64,000 bases of DNA, from the NCBI GenBank assembly GCA_003218375.1, contig QHNH01000008.1, positions 217,552 to 281,551 on the forward strand, written 5' to 3'. This DNA is from Verrucomicrobiota bacterium (lineage in GTDB: Bacteria; Verrucomicrobiota; Verrucomicrobiia; Chthoniobacterales; UBA10450). Each line of letters opens with the position of its first letter. Position 1 is the first letter of the stretch. Positions 33,843-41,634 of this stretch are shown here, piece after piece. The notes beneath the pieces are model-generated. The model did no database searches. It was not told the origin of the DNA and saw nothing but the letters and a program-made list of their open reading frames with translations. A program made the position numbers and the translations under genes.

Positions 33843-34532
33843 CTACTCGCTGTTCACGCTCCGCCGCGTCAGCACCTGCAAATTCTGCCGCACCTTCACC
33901 ACGCTCGCGCTCGGCAACACCCCGCGGAAATTCGCGCCTGGGTAAACGATACAATCCCGTCCCAGCACCGACCCTGGATTAATCACGGTGTTGCACCCAA
34001 TCTCCGTCCGATCTCCGATCACCGCGCCGAACTTCGTCAGCCCCGTTGCGATGTCGCCATCCGCCGCGCTCACGTGAATCTCGCGATGGTCCAGTTTCAC
34101 GTTCGAGAGAATCACGCCTGCGCCTAGATGCGCGCGATGCCCGAGAATCGAATCGCCGACATAATTAAAATGCGGCACCTGCGCTTCATCGAACAGGATG
34201 CAGTTCTTGAACTCGCACGAGTTCCCCATCACCACCCCGTTCCCCACGATCACGTTCTCGCGCACGTAACAGCCGCTCCGGATGTGACAATTCTCGCCGA
34301 TCCACGCCGGCCCCTTCAACACTGCTCCCTGCTCCACGATCGTGCCCGCGCCGATGAAAACCGCGTTGCTGATAAACGGCTTCCCGACCAGTTCGCCGAG
34401 CACCGCGGGCTTCAAACGAAACTGCAAATAGCTCGCGATCTGCCGGAGCGCGTCCCAGACATATTTCTGGGACTCAAACAGCTTCGGGTGCGCCGTGTGT
34501 TCGAGACTGAGAAATTCCGCCGGCGAAAACAT
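33843..34532 (-). CDS. Left-handed beta-helix (hexapeptide) acyl/nucleotidyl-transferase-like protein
   Basis: 229 residues from the ATG at 34532 (MFSPAEFLSLEHT). A helical N-terminus is followed by many hexapeptide turns (IGAGTIVEQGAVLKGPAWIGENCHIRSGCYVRENVIVGNGVVMG ... VIGDRTEIGCNTVINPGSVLG, here quoted in pieces of the family pattern). Resembles the C-terminal half of GlmU-type proteins without a nucleotidyltransferase domain. Substrate unknown. Starts 6 bases past the cysS stop on the same strand. Confidence 0.78.
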   Translation of the reverse strand: MFSPAEFLSLEHTAHPKLFESQKYVWDALRQIASYLQFRLKPAVLGELVGKPFISNAVFIGAGTIVEQGAVLKGPAWIGENCHIRSGCYVRENVIVGNGVVMGNSCEFKNCILFDEAQVPHFNYVGDSILGHRAHLGAGVILSNVKLDHREIHVSAADGDIATGLTKFGAVIGDRTEIGCNTVINPGSVLGRDCIVYPGANFRGVLPSASVVKVRQNLQVLTRRSVNSE

Positions 34533-34537
34533 TGGAG

Positions 34538-35980
34538 CTACGCGCCGCCGCGCCGCGTGATCTTTTGCCCATCCTTCGTGTCCCGGGCCTCCCAACCGCG
34601 CGCAGCGAGTTCGTCGCGCAATTCATCACTTTTTCTCCATTCCTTTGCAAGCCTCGCCTGCACCCGCGCCTCCGCCAGCCCCGCGATCTCTTCCGGCAGC
34701 GCCGCCTCCTCTCCGCTGATCCCCAATACCTGATCCACGCGTCCCCACCAATCCAGCCACGCCTTCGCCTCACCCGCAGCGATCTCACCACCATCGATCC
34801 GCCGATTCGTCTCCCGAATCGTCTCAAACAAAACTCCGAGCGCGCCAGAAATATTAAGGTCATCGTCCAGAGCGTCGTGAAAATCTGGCCCGGCCATTGG
34901 AGCTTGGTGCTTCTCTGGAGCTTGGAGCTTGGAGCTTGGAGCTTCGGGATTGTCTTTGCTATCTGTCTCCGCGTTGAGTCTCCTGACCCACTCATCGATC
35001 CGCCCCAGCGCCACCCTCGCCTCCTCCATTCCTTCCCACGTAAAATTCAGCGGCGCGCGGTAATGCACCCGCATCAGCGCATACCGCACTTCGCGGCCGC
35101 TGTATCCCTTCCCGATCACGTCCCGGAGCGTGTAAAAATTCCCGAGCGACTTCGCCATCTTCTGTCCCTCGACCATCAGGTGCGCGCAATGCAGCCAGTA
35201 GCGCACGAACTTTTTCCCCGTGCATCCTTCCGTCTGCGCGATCTCCGCTTCGTGATGTGGAAAAATGTTGTCCACGCCGCCGCAATGAATATCGAGCTGT
35301 TCCCCCAGCAATTGCGTCGCCATCGCGCTGCACTCGATGTGCCAGCCGGGCCGCCCGTCGCCCCACGGGCTTTCCCACTTCACCGCGCCATCCTCCTCGT
35401 CCCACGCTTTCCAAAGCGCAAAATCCCCGACGTGTTCCTTGTCGTACTCATCGCTCTTCACCCGTCCGGTCGAACGCAACTCGGCTAGGTCGAAATGCGC
35501 CAGCTTTCCGTAGTCCGGGAATTTGTTGATCCGAAAATAAACCGACTTGTCTTCCGCCTGGTAGGCGAGCCCCCGTTCCATCAGCGTCCCGATCATCTCG
35601 ATCATCTTCGCCAGCTCGCGGGGATCAGTCGCTTCCGGGAACGAATCGGCCCGCTTGATTCGCAGCGTATCGAGATCGTCGAAGAACGCTTTCTTGAACG
35701 GCGCGGTGAATTCCGCCAGCGGCACACCCGCCTCGCTCGATCCGCGGATCGTCTTGTCATCCACGTCCGTGATGTTCATCACCCGACGCACGTTGAATCC
35801 GCGCAGCCCGAGATGACGCTGGAGCAGGTCCTCGAAAACATAAGCGCGGAAGTTCCCGAGGTGCGCGTGGCTGTAGACGGTGGGTCCGCACGTGTACATC
35901 TTCACCTCGCGCCCAGCCGGATCGAGCGGCGAGAATTCTTCGAGAGCGCGTGAGTAGGTGTTGAAGAGACGGATTGCCAT
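34538..35980 (-). CDS. cysS: Cysteinyl-tRNA synthetase with an in-frame repeat insertion
   Basis: 480 residues from the ATG that overlaps the ispF stop (TGATG). Zn/HIGH region MYTCGPTVYSHAHLGNFRAY, WHIECSAMATQLLG, the KMSKS variant KMAKSLGNF and the C-terminal DALDDDLNISGAL are intact. Between the catalytic core and the helical domain (about residues 344-362) lies a Lys/Gln/Pro-rich stretch EAPSSKLQAPEKHQAP encoded by a family C heptamer array (34897-34945), which other CysRS proteins lack. It is likely a surface linker that leaves the enzyme active. Confidence 0.92.
   Translation of the reverse strand: MAIRLFNTYSRALEEFSPLDPAGREVKMYTCGPTVYSHAHLGNFRAYVFEDLLQRHLGLRGFNVRRVMNITDVDDKTIRGSSEAGVPLAEFTAPFKKAFFDDLDTLRIKRADSFPEATDPRELAKMIEMIGTLMERGLAYQAEDKSVYFRINKFPDYGKLAHFDLAELRSTGRVKSDEYDKEHVGDFALWKAWDEEDGAVKWESPWGDGRPGWHIECSAMATQLLGEQLDIHCGGVDNIFPHHEAEIAQTEGCTGKKFVRYWLHCAHLMVEGQKMAKSLGNFYTLRDVIGKGYSGREVRYALMRVHYRAPLNFTWEGMEEARVALGRIDEWVRRLNAETDSKDNPEAPSSKLQAPEKHQAPMAGPDFHDALDDDLNISGALGVLFETIRETNRRIDGGEIAAGEAKAWLDWWGRVDQVLGISGEEAALPEEIAGLAEARVQARLAKEWRKSDELRDELAARGWEARDTKDGQKITRRGGA
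34897..34945. repeat. Heptamer array, family C, copy 2, inside cysS
   Basis: On the minus strand: AGCTCCA units in series, then GAGAAGCACCAAGCTCCA, the same sequence as in the copies at 33566 and 38785. It is read in frame as part of CysRS. Confidence 0.8.
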
Positions 35981-36462
35981 CACTCCATTTCCACCGTCGC
36001 CACCGCCATCGCCGCCATCCCTTCGCCGCGACCGATCGCGCCCAGGCCTTCGTTCGTCGTCGCCTTGATGCTCACTCGGGCCGTCTCAAGATGCAGCGCC
36101 GCCGCGATCTTCTCCCGCATCGCTGGAATGTGCGGCGCGATCTTCGGCGCTTCCGCGATCAAAGTCGCATCCACGTTCAACGGCCGCACGTGGATCTCCG
36201 CGAGCAACGCCGTTACCCGCTGCAAAATCTCGATGCTGCTGATCCCGCGAATCGTTTCGTCCGTGTTCGGAAAATGATGTCCAATATCGCTTTCACCGAC
36301 CGCGCCCAGGAGCGCGTCCGCGATCGCATGGCAGATCACATCGGCATCCGAATGTCCCTCGAGACCGCGGTCGTGCGGAATCTCGACGCCGCCCAGGATC
36401 AGTTTGCGCCCCGGCGCGAGCCGATGCGCATCGTAACCATTTCCACACCGGATCGTGCTCAC
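35980..36462 (-). CDS. ispF: 2-C-methyl-D-erythritol 2,4-cyclodiphosphate synthase
   Basis: 160 residues from a GTG at 36462 that overlaps the suhB stop (GTGA); the longer frame to 36588 overlaps suhB and is unlikely. Signature residues GYDAHRL (Asp11, His13), LEGHSDADVICHAIADALLGA and ATTNEGLGAIGRGEG. MEP-pathway enzyme, functionally linked to dxs at 22424. Middle gene of a suhB-ispF-cysS group. Confidence 0.93.
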   Translation of the reverse strand: MSTIRCGNGYDAHRLAPGRKLILGGVEIPHDRGLEGHSDADVICHAIADALLGAVGESDIGHHFPNTDETIRGISSIEILQRVTALLAEIHVRPLNVDATLIAEAPKIAPHIPAMREKIAAALHLETARVSIKATTNEGLGAIGRGEGMAAMAVATVEME

Positions 36463-37205
36463 AGTTTCAAATCGATCACGCCGTTCGAAGCTACGATGCT
36501 GTATTTGTTTTTCATGTCGGTGCGCGGTTTCATCTCCACCGTGCCGCCCGCCGTTTCCACCAGAATCCAGCCGGCTGCGATGTCCCACAGACTGATGCCC
36601 TGTTCGATGTAAGCGTCAAAGCGGCCGCACGCCACATACGCCATGTCGAGCGCCGCGCTGCCCATCAATCTGCATTTGCGCGCGCGATGCACCATCTCCT
36701 GGAGCAACGGCAAACCCGCCGCGATCGTCACGCCAGTTTTGGAAAGGCCGACCGAGATCACCGCTTCGCTCAAGTCCGCCCGCTCGCTCACGCGGAACGG
36801 CTTGCCGTTCAGCGTCGGCGTCTCGCCTTTCTGCGCCTTCCACAATTCGTCCCGGATCGGATCGTAAATCACGCCGACGATGATTTCGCCCAGGTAACGA
36901 AGCGCGATCGACACGCAGAAATGCGGGATGCCGTAGAAAAAATTCACGGTGCCGTCGAGCGGATCGACGACCCACTGGTGATCGCTCTCCTGGTCGCCCA
37001 CGATTCCTTCTTCGCCGTAGAGCGCGTGCTCCGGAAATTTTTTTAGGAGCAGCTCGGTGATCAGCGTCTGGGCGCGCACATCGATTTCGAGCTTGATGTC
37101 ATGCGCCTCCGCGGAATTCACGCGGAGCGGCTGCTGAAAACTATGCCGGAGCATTTCGCCCGCGGCGTGCGCCGCCTCCACCGCTGCGTCGAGATAATGG
37201 GTCAT
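36459..37205 (-). CDS. suhB: Inositol monophosphatase family protein
   Basis: 248 residues. Metal-binding motifs GEEGI, WVVDPLDGTVNF and the C-terminal WDIAAGWILVETAGG are complete. Hydrolyses inositol-1-phosphate or related sugar phosphates; SuhB homologues also affect rRNA transcription. First gene of the minus-strand set; an octamer array and a terminator lie upstream. Confidence 0.9.
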   Translation of the reverse strand: MTHYLDAAVEAAHAAGEMLRHSFQQPLRVNSAEAHDIKLEIDVRAQTLITELLLKKFPEHALYGEEGIVGDQESDHQWVVDPLDGTVNFFYGIPHFCVSIALRYLGEIIVGVIYDPIRDELWKAQKGETPTLNGKPFRVSERADLSEAVISVGLSKTGVTIAAGLPLLQEMVHRARKCRLMGSAALDMAYVACGRFDAYIEQGISLWDIAAGWILVETAGGTVEMKPRTDMKNKYSIVASNGVIDLKL

Positions 37206-37210
37206 CGGAA

Positions 37211-37291
37211 AGGTTGAGAGGTTGAGTGGTTGAGAAGTTGAGAGGATTCAGATGCCACGTCGAATTCAAAATCCTCTCAACCACTCAACTG
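37211..37291. repeat. Octamer-array inverted pair, family F
   Basis: Left arm: AGGTTGAG, AGGTTGAG, TGGTTGAG, AAGTTGAG, AGG. Right arm: CCTCTCAACCACTCAAC, inverted relative to the left. It lies directly upstream of the suhB start. Same architecture as the heptamer families but with an 8-bp unit. Confidence 0.7.
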
Positions 37292-37301
37292 CTCCGCCCA
37301 T

Positions 37302-37340
37302 AAAAAAACCGGGAGGAGAAAATGAATTCTCCTCCCGGGT
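37302..37340 (-). terminator. Rho-independent terminator (minus strand)
   Basis: A 12-bp perfect stem CCGGGAGGAGAA/TTCTCCTCCCGG with a six-base loop. Seven A on the left give a T7 run when read on the minus strand. It ends the transcript of the Lys-rich peptide gene at 37400-37468. Confidence 0.88.
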
Positions 37341-37399
37341 TGAAGTTAATGGTTGGAACTACGAAAAAGCTCCGTAGTCAGTGACCGCTGATTTCGAAA

Positions 37400-37468
37400 C
37401 TAATGTTTCTTTTTCTTCGCGGCCGCCTTTTTCTTGGCGGGTTTCTTAGCTTTTTTCTTAGCTGCCAT
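37400..37468 (-). CDS. 22-residue lysine/alanine-rich basic peptide
   Basis: The ATG at 37468 is followed by MAAKKKAKKPAKKK, then AAAKKKKH and a stop. Fourteen of 22 residues are Lys or His, resembling the tail of histone H1-like bacterial proteins. A G-rich ribosome-binding site (AAGGGGGG) lies about 10 bases upstream, and a dedicated strong terminator is 60 bases downstream, which together argue for a real small gene. Presumably binds nucleic acid. Too short for ordinary gene callers; the exact role is unknown. Confidence 0.65.
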   Translation of the reverse strand: MAAKKKAKKPAKKKAAAKKKKH

Positions 37469-37549
37469 ATCGACTAATCCCCCCTTTCGGTCCGCTCGCG
37501 CGGTGGGTTGGTGAAGGATTTTTTTAACTTCACTTACTTGTGTCAGTAG

Positions 37550-38206
37550 TCACCACGATTTTTTTGTCAAACTTTTTTCCCACATCTTTGCAATTATTTT
37601 CACGAGCTCGCGCGCGATATTTTTTTTGGAAGTGCGCGAAATTTTCTTCGATTCGCCGTTTCGAAAGAAAATCGTCACTTCATTTTCGTCGCTTTCCATC
37701 CCGGTTTCGCTGCTGCTCACGTCGTTCGCTACGATCGCGTCGCAATTTTTGGCGCGCAGTTTTTTTTGCGCGTTTCGTTTCAGATCATGCGTCTCCGCGG
37801 CGAAGCCGACGACGAGATAATCCCGATTCTCCTGGGACAACGAGGCAAGAATGTCCCGCGTCGGAATTAATTTCAGCGCGAACGGAACTTTTCGTTTCTT
37901 CATTTTTCGCCCTGAACGCGCAGCAGGTTTGTAATCCGAGACCGCCGCGCACATCACGAGCACGTCGCATTTGCGGACCGCGCGATGAACCGCGTCGTGG
38001 AGTTCGTCGCTCGTCGTGACGGAAACAATTTCCGCGCCGCGCGGCGACGGGATGCTCGCGGGTCCGGTGATCAGCTCAACCTTGTGTCCGCTCGCGAGCG
38101 CCGCTTCCGCGATCGCGTAACCCATTTTTCCCGACGAACGATTACTGATGAAGCGAACGGGATCGATCGCTTCCCGCGTCGGACCGGCGGTGACGACGAA
38201 CCTCAC
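37550..38206 (-). CDS. coaB: Phosphopantothenate-cysteine ligase (CoaB part)
   Basis: 218 residues from a GTG overlapping the coaC stop (GTGA). CoaB blocks: VTAGPTREAIDPVRFISNRSSGKMG, MCAAVSDYKP, VGFAAET and the Lys-rich AQKKLRAKNCDAIVAND. Adds cysteine to phosphopantothenate in CoA synthesis. In most bacteria it is fused to CoaC; here it is a separate, overlapping gene. The C-terminus is basic and AT-richer than its surroundings. Confidence 0.9.
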   Translation of the reverse strand: MRFVVTAGPTREAIDPVRFISNRSSGKMGYAIAEAALASGHKVELITGPASIPSPRGAEIVSVTTSDELHDAVHRAVRKCDVLVMCAAVSDYKPAARSGRKMKKRKVPFALKLIPTRDILASLSQENRDYLVVGFAAETHDLKRNAQKKLRAKNCDAIVANDVSSSETGMESDENEVTIFFRNGESKKISRTSKKNIARELVKIIAKMWEKSLTKKSW

Positions 38207-38775
38207 GCGATCAGATTGTCCTGGCGCGCCAGGAGGAATTCAGCGCGGAAAGCGATGTCATCCACTTTCCACAAACGGCCGATGCCTTCGTAGCCGCATG
38301 CCAGCATTCCTTCCTCCGGTCCGATGAATTCGACGCCGCGCGATTTCAATGTCGCGACATTCTCCTGCGTCGCCGGATGTTCCCACATCTTTCCGTTCAT
38401 GGCGGGCGCGATCAGAATCTGGGCGCGGGTGGCCAGCGCGATTGCAGCGAGCGGATGACGGGCGAGTCCGTGCGCCAGCTCAGCGATCACGTTCGCGGTC
38501 GCGGGAGCGATCAGGAGAAGGTTCGCGCGATCGGCCAGCTCGATGTGTCCCGGCCGCCAGTTTTCTTTTTCATCGAAGAAGCTGGTGCTGACCGGATTTT
38601 TCGAAAGCGTTTGCAGGGTGAGCGGGGTGATGAATTCCGCGGCATCGCGCGTCATGACCACGAAAACATCGTGACCCTGCTTCACGAGCAAGCTCGCCAG
38701 CTCCGCGGATTTGTAGGCGGCGATGGAGCCGGTGACCCCGAGGACGACGCACTTTTGTTTTGGGTCAGAACTCAT
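38203..38775 (-). CDS. coaC: Phosphopantothenoylcysteine decarboxylase (CoaC part)
   Basis: 190 residues from the ATG at 38775; a longer frame to 38838 is only translated heptamer repeat. Flavoprotein motifs: VLGVTGSIAAYKSAELASLLVKQGH, LLLIAPATANVIAELAHG, and IAPAMNGKMWEHPATQENVATL with the PxMNxxMW segment. Decarboxylates 4'-phosphopantothenoylcysteine. Forms a gmk-coaC-coaB series with a family C repeat in between. Confidence 0.9.
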   Translation of the reverse strand: MSSDPKQKCVVLGVTGSIAAYKSAELASLLVKQGHDVFVVMTRDAAEFITPLTLQTLSKNPVSTSFFDEKENWRPGHIELADRANLLLIAPATANVIAELAHGLARHPLAAIALATRAQILIAPAMNGKMWEHPATQENVATLKSRGVEFIGPEEGMLACGYEGIGRLWKVDDIAFRAEFLLARQDNLIA

Positions 38776-38784
38776 GGCAGAAAA

Positions 38785-38917
38785 AATTCCAAACACCAAG
38801 CACCAAGCTCCAGAGAAGCTCCAAATTCCAAGCTCCAATGTGCCGCAGATGAGTTCGTTTGATGTTTGGAGCTTGAAGTTTCTCTGGAGCTTGGTGCTTG
38901 GAGCTTGGTGCTTCTTT
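38785..38917. repeat. Heptamer-array inverted pair, family C, copy 3
   Basis: The left arm (38787-38839) runs through ATTCCAA, ACACCAA, GCACCAA, GCTCCAG and AGCTCCA units; the right arm (38863-38916) is its inverse, with a spacer of about 23 bases. It ends exactly at the gmk stop codon and starts close to the coaC start. Confidence 0.78.
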
Positions 38918-39529
38918 TCACGATAAGTTTAGCCTTCGGCTCAGATATCGTTCCGCTCCCATGATGTTGCGGAACTTCTGCAGATCTTCCTCCATCGATT
39001 TGCTGATGATCGTGTAGCGATAATCCCGCCACAATTCCATCTCGCGCGCGGCCGTAATGATGCGCGACTCGATTTGTTCGGGCGTTTCGGTTCCGCGCTT
39101 GGTCAACCGTCTTCGCAGCTCATCGAGATCGGGCGGCATGATGAAAACGTCGCAGAGCGCCCGGCGGATTGTTTCGTCGTCGAAGTTGCGAATCGCGGCC
39201 GCGCCCTGGATGTCGACGTCGATCAGCACATCTATGCCGTTTTGTAGATTCTCAATAATCGGCCCGCGCAGAGTGCCGTAGGAATGCTCGTGCACTTTTG
39301 CGTGTTCTAAAAACTCGCCGGCTTCGACGCGCGCGCGAAAATCGTTCTCAGGCAGGAAATGATAATCGTCGCCTTCGATCTCGCCGGCGCGGGGCAGGCG
39401 CGTGGTGCAGGAGACGGAGTAAACGAAATCCGGCGTCTGCCGGAGCGCGACGCAGAGCGTCGTCTTGCCGGCGCCGGACGGCGCGGAGAGAACGAACAAA
39501 ATTCCGGTGCGGGTGAATTGCCTATTCAA
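38918..39529 (-). CDS. gmk: Guanylate kinase
   Basis: 203 residues from a TTG start overlapping the yicC end by 8 bases. P-loop LSAPSGAGKTTL (residues 14-25), SCTTRLPRAGEIEGDDYHFL, LIDVDIQGAAAIR and RLTKRGTETPEQIESRI. Converts GMP to GDP. The yicC-gmk linkage is widely conserved; rpoZ, often next, is not seen here. Confidence 0.94.
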   Translation of the reverse strand: MNRQFTRTGILFVLSAPSGAGKTTLCVALRQTPDFVYSVSCTTRLPRAGEIEGDDYHFLPENDFRARVEAGEFLEHAKVHEHSYGTLRGPIIENLQNGIDVLIDVDIQGAAAIRNFDDETIRRALCDVFIMPPDLDELRRRLTKRGTETPEQIESRIITAAREMELWRDYRYTIISKSMEEDLQKFRNIMGAERYLSRRLNLS

Positions 39530-40394
39530 GGTTCTGGATTTGCTCGCGGATTTTTTCGAGCTCTGATTTGCAGGCTACGACGTGTTGAGAAATTCCAGCG
39601 TCGTTCGATTTCGCGCCCAGCGTGTTCAGCTCGCGAAAAATTTCCTGGGTAATGAATTCGAGCGTGCGGCCGACCGGTTCGTTCTTGCGGAGATGATGGG
39701 CGAACTGGGCGAGGTGGCTTTCCAGTCGCGTTAGTTCCTCCGAAATATCGGAACGATCCGCGAAGATCGTGACTTCCTTCAGAAGGCGTTCGTCTTCGAC
39801 TGGAAGATCGAGCCCGGCCTTTTCAATGCGTTCCATTAGTGCGCTCCGGTACTTCTTCACCACCTCCGGATACAACGCCCGGATTCCCTTGATCTCCTGG
39901 CGCAGGACTTTGAGACGATGGATCAAATCTTTCGCGAGATGTTTGCCTTCGCGTTCGCGCATTTTGATCAACTCGCCGAGCGCCGTCGCCAGGGCGCGCT
40001 GGACGGTCGGCCACGCTTCATCGGCATCGAGGCTCTGTTCCGGCGAACGCATTACGCCCGGCGCCTGGAGGATCGTCCCGATCGTGATTTCGCCTGGGGC
40101 GCTCAGTTGCTTCTGCAGAGTGAGCATTGCTTCGTGGTATGACCGAGCGAGCGCCGTGTCGAGCGCCAGCGCCGCGCCGTTCGCGCCCTGGTGCAATACG
40201 ACCGACACATTCATCCGTCCGCGGGAGATTTTTTCGTTAATCGCCGTGCGGATGCGCGGCTCGAGACCGGCGAGATCGCGGGGAAGATTCACGACGATAT
40301 CGCTCTGCTTCCGGTTCACCGAGTTCAGCTCCACGCTGAATTTCGTCCCGGCATGGTCCGCATCGCCACGCCCGTAACCAGTCATGCTGCGCAT
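39522..40394 (-). CDS. yicC: YicC family endoribonuclease-like protein
   Basis: 290 residues from the ATG at 40394, which overlaps the trpB stop (TAATG). N-terminal RSMTGYGRGDADHAGTKFSVELNSVNRKQSDI and C-terminal DISEELTRLESHLAQFAHHL, GRTLEFITQEIFRELNTLGAKSND are family signatures. Escherichia coli YicC is reported as an RNase. The domain order and length are normal. Confidence 0.93.
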   Translation of the reverse strand: MRSMTGYGRGDADHAGTKFSVELNSVNRKQSDIVVNLPRDLAGLEPRIRTAINEKISRGRMNVSVVLHQGANGAALALDTALARSYHEAMLTLQKQLSAPGEITIGTILQAPGVMRSPEQSLDADEAWPTVQRALATALGELIKMREREGKHLAKDLIHRLKVLRQEIKGIRALYPEVVKKYRSALMERIEKAGLDLPVEDERLLKEVTIFADRSDISEELTRLESHLAQFAHHLRKNEPVGRTLEFITQEIFRELNTLGAKSNDAGISQHVVACKSELEKIREQIQNLE

Positions 40395-41590
40395 TAGAAT
40401 TCGAAGTAAGTGGCCGCTTGAGCCACATCCTTGTCGCCTCGCCCCGAGCAATTCACGATGATGATTGTATCGGAGGGGAGCGATGGCGCGACTTTAATCA
40501 CGTGCGCAACGGCATGTGCGGTCTCGAGCGCGGGGATGATGCCTTCCGTTTCCGCGAGCGTCCGGAAGGCGGCGAGCGCTTCATCGTCGGTCGCGTAAAC
40601 GTATTCGATCCTTTCTTTGTCGCGCAGATAACTGTGCTCGGGCCCAACAGCAGCGTAATCGAGCCCGGCGGAGATGGAATGCGTCAATTCGATCTGTCCG
40701 TCTTCATTAGCGAGGATGAACGTTTTCGTGCCTTGGAGAACGCCGAGCCGGCCGCCTTGGAAACGGGCTGCATGTTTGCCGGTGCGGATGCCTTCGCCGC
40801 CGGCTTCGACGCCGATCATTCGCACCGATGCGTCATCGAGGAACGGATGAAAGAGCCCGATGGCGTTGCTGCCGCCGCCGACGCACGCGATGAGAACATC
40901 CGGCAATTTTCCTTCGCGTTCCTGAATCTGCTGGCGCGCTTCGAGCCCGATGACGCGGTGAAAATCGCGGACCATCATCGGATAGGGATGCGATCCAAGG
41001 GCGGAGCCGAGAATGTAGTGCGTGTTGCGGACGTTCGTGACCCAGTCGCGCATCGCTTCGTTGATCGCTTCTTTCAGGGTGGCCTGGCCGGCGGTGACGG
41101 CGACGACTTTCGCACCGAGAAAACGCATCCGGGCGACGTTGAGCGCCTGGCGCTGCATGTCGACGCTGCCCATGTAGATGACGCACTCATAACCAAACCG
41201 CGCCGCGACCGTGGCCGTTGCGACGCCATGCTGGCCCGCGCCGGTCTCCGCGATGATGTGCGTTTTGCCCATACGGCGCGCGAGGAGAATCTGGCCGAGC
41301 GCGTTGTTGATTTTGTGCGCGCCAGTATGAAGAAGATCCTCGCGCTTCAGATAGATTTTCGCGCCGGCGAGATTTTTCGTCAGGCGCGCCGCGAAATACA
41401 ACGGCGTCGGGCGGCCGGCGAAATCGCGCAGCAACTCAGCAAGCTCGCTCTGAAAGGCCGGGTCGATTTTCGCGCGTTCGTATTCCGCCGCCAGATCGTT
41501 CAGGGCGGACATCAGCGTCTCGGGCACGAACATGCCGCCGTAGGGACCGAAGTGACCATGGGCGTCGGGGAGCTGTTGGTACGCAGGCAT
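40394..41590 (-). CDS. trpB: Tryptophan synthase beta chain
   Basis: 398 residues from the ATG at 41590 ([19 protein letters not shown]); the much longer open frame upstream is non-coding. PLP lysine in [42 protein letters not shown] and [16 protein letters not shown] are present. Joins indole and serine. trpA is not adjacent; the gene stands between mutY and yicC. A heptamer array (41600-41634) directly precedes the start and leaves no obvious ribosome-binding site. Confidence 0.95.
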   Translation of the reverse strand: MPAYQQLPDAHGHFGPYGGMFVPETLMSALNDLAAEYERAKIDPAFQSELAELLRDFAGRPTPLYFAARLTKNLAGAKIYLKREDLLHTGAHKINNALGQILLARRMGKTHIIAETGAGQHGVATATVAARFGYECVIYMGSVDMQRQALNVARMRFLGAKVVAVTAGQATLKEAINEAMRDWVTNVRNTHYILGSALGSHPYPMMVRDFHRVIGLEARQQIQEREGKLPDVLIACVGGGSNAIGLFHPFLDDASVRMIGVEAGGEGIRTGKHAARFQGGRLGVLQGTKTFILANEDGQIELTHSISAGLDYAAVGPEHSYLRDKERIEYVYATDDEALAAFRTLAETEGIIPALETAHAVAHVIKVAPSLPSDTIIIVNCSGRGDKDVAQAATYFEF

Positions 41591-41599
41591 GGGGGAAAA

Positions 41600-41634
41600 C
41601 GTCCAACGTCCAACGCCCAACGTCCAACGTCGAA
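41600..41634. repeat. Heptamer array, family D, copy 1
   Basis: Five units on the plus strand: CGTCCAA, CGTCCAA, CGCCCAA, CGTCCAA, CGTCGAA. Lies between the mutY stop and the trpB start. A larger paired copy is at 42650. Confidence 0.75.

Noticed and set aside
36463..36588. N-terminal extension of ispF
   Set aside because: Overlaps suhB by 130 bases; the GTG at 36462 gives the normal IspF N-terminus and a GTGA overlap.
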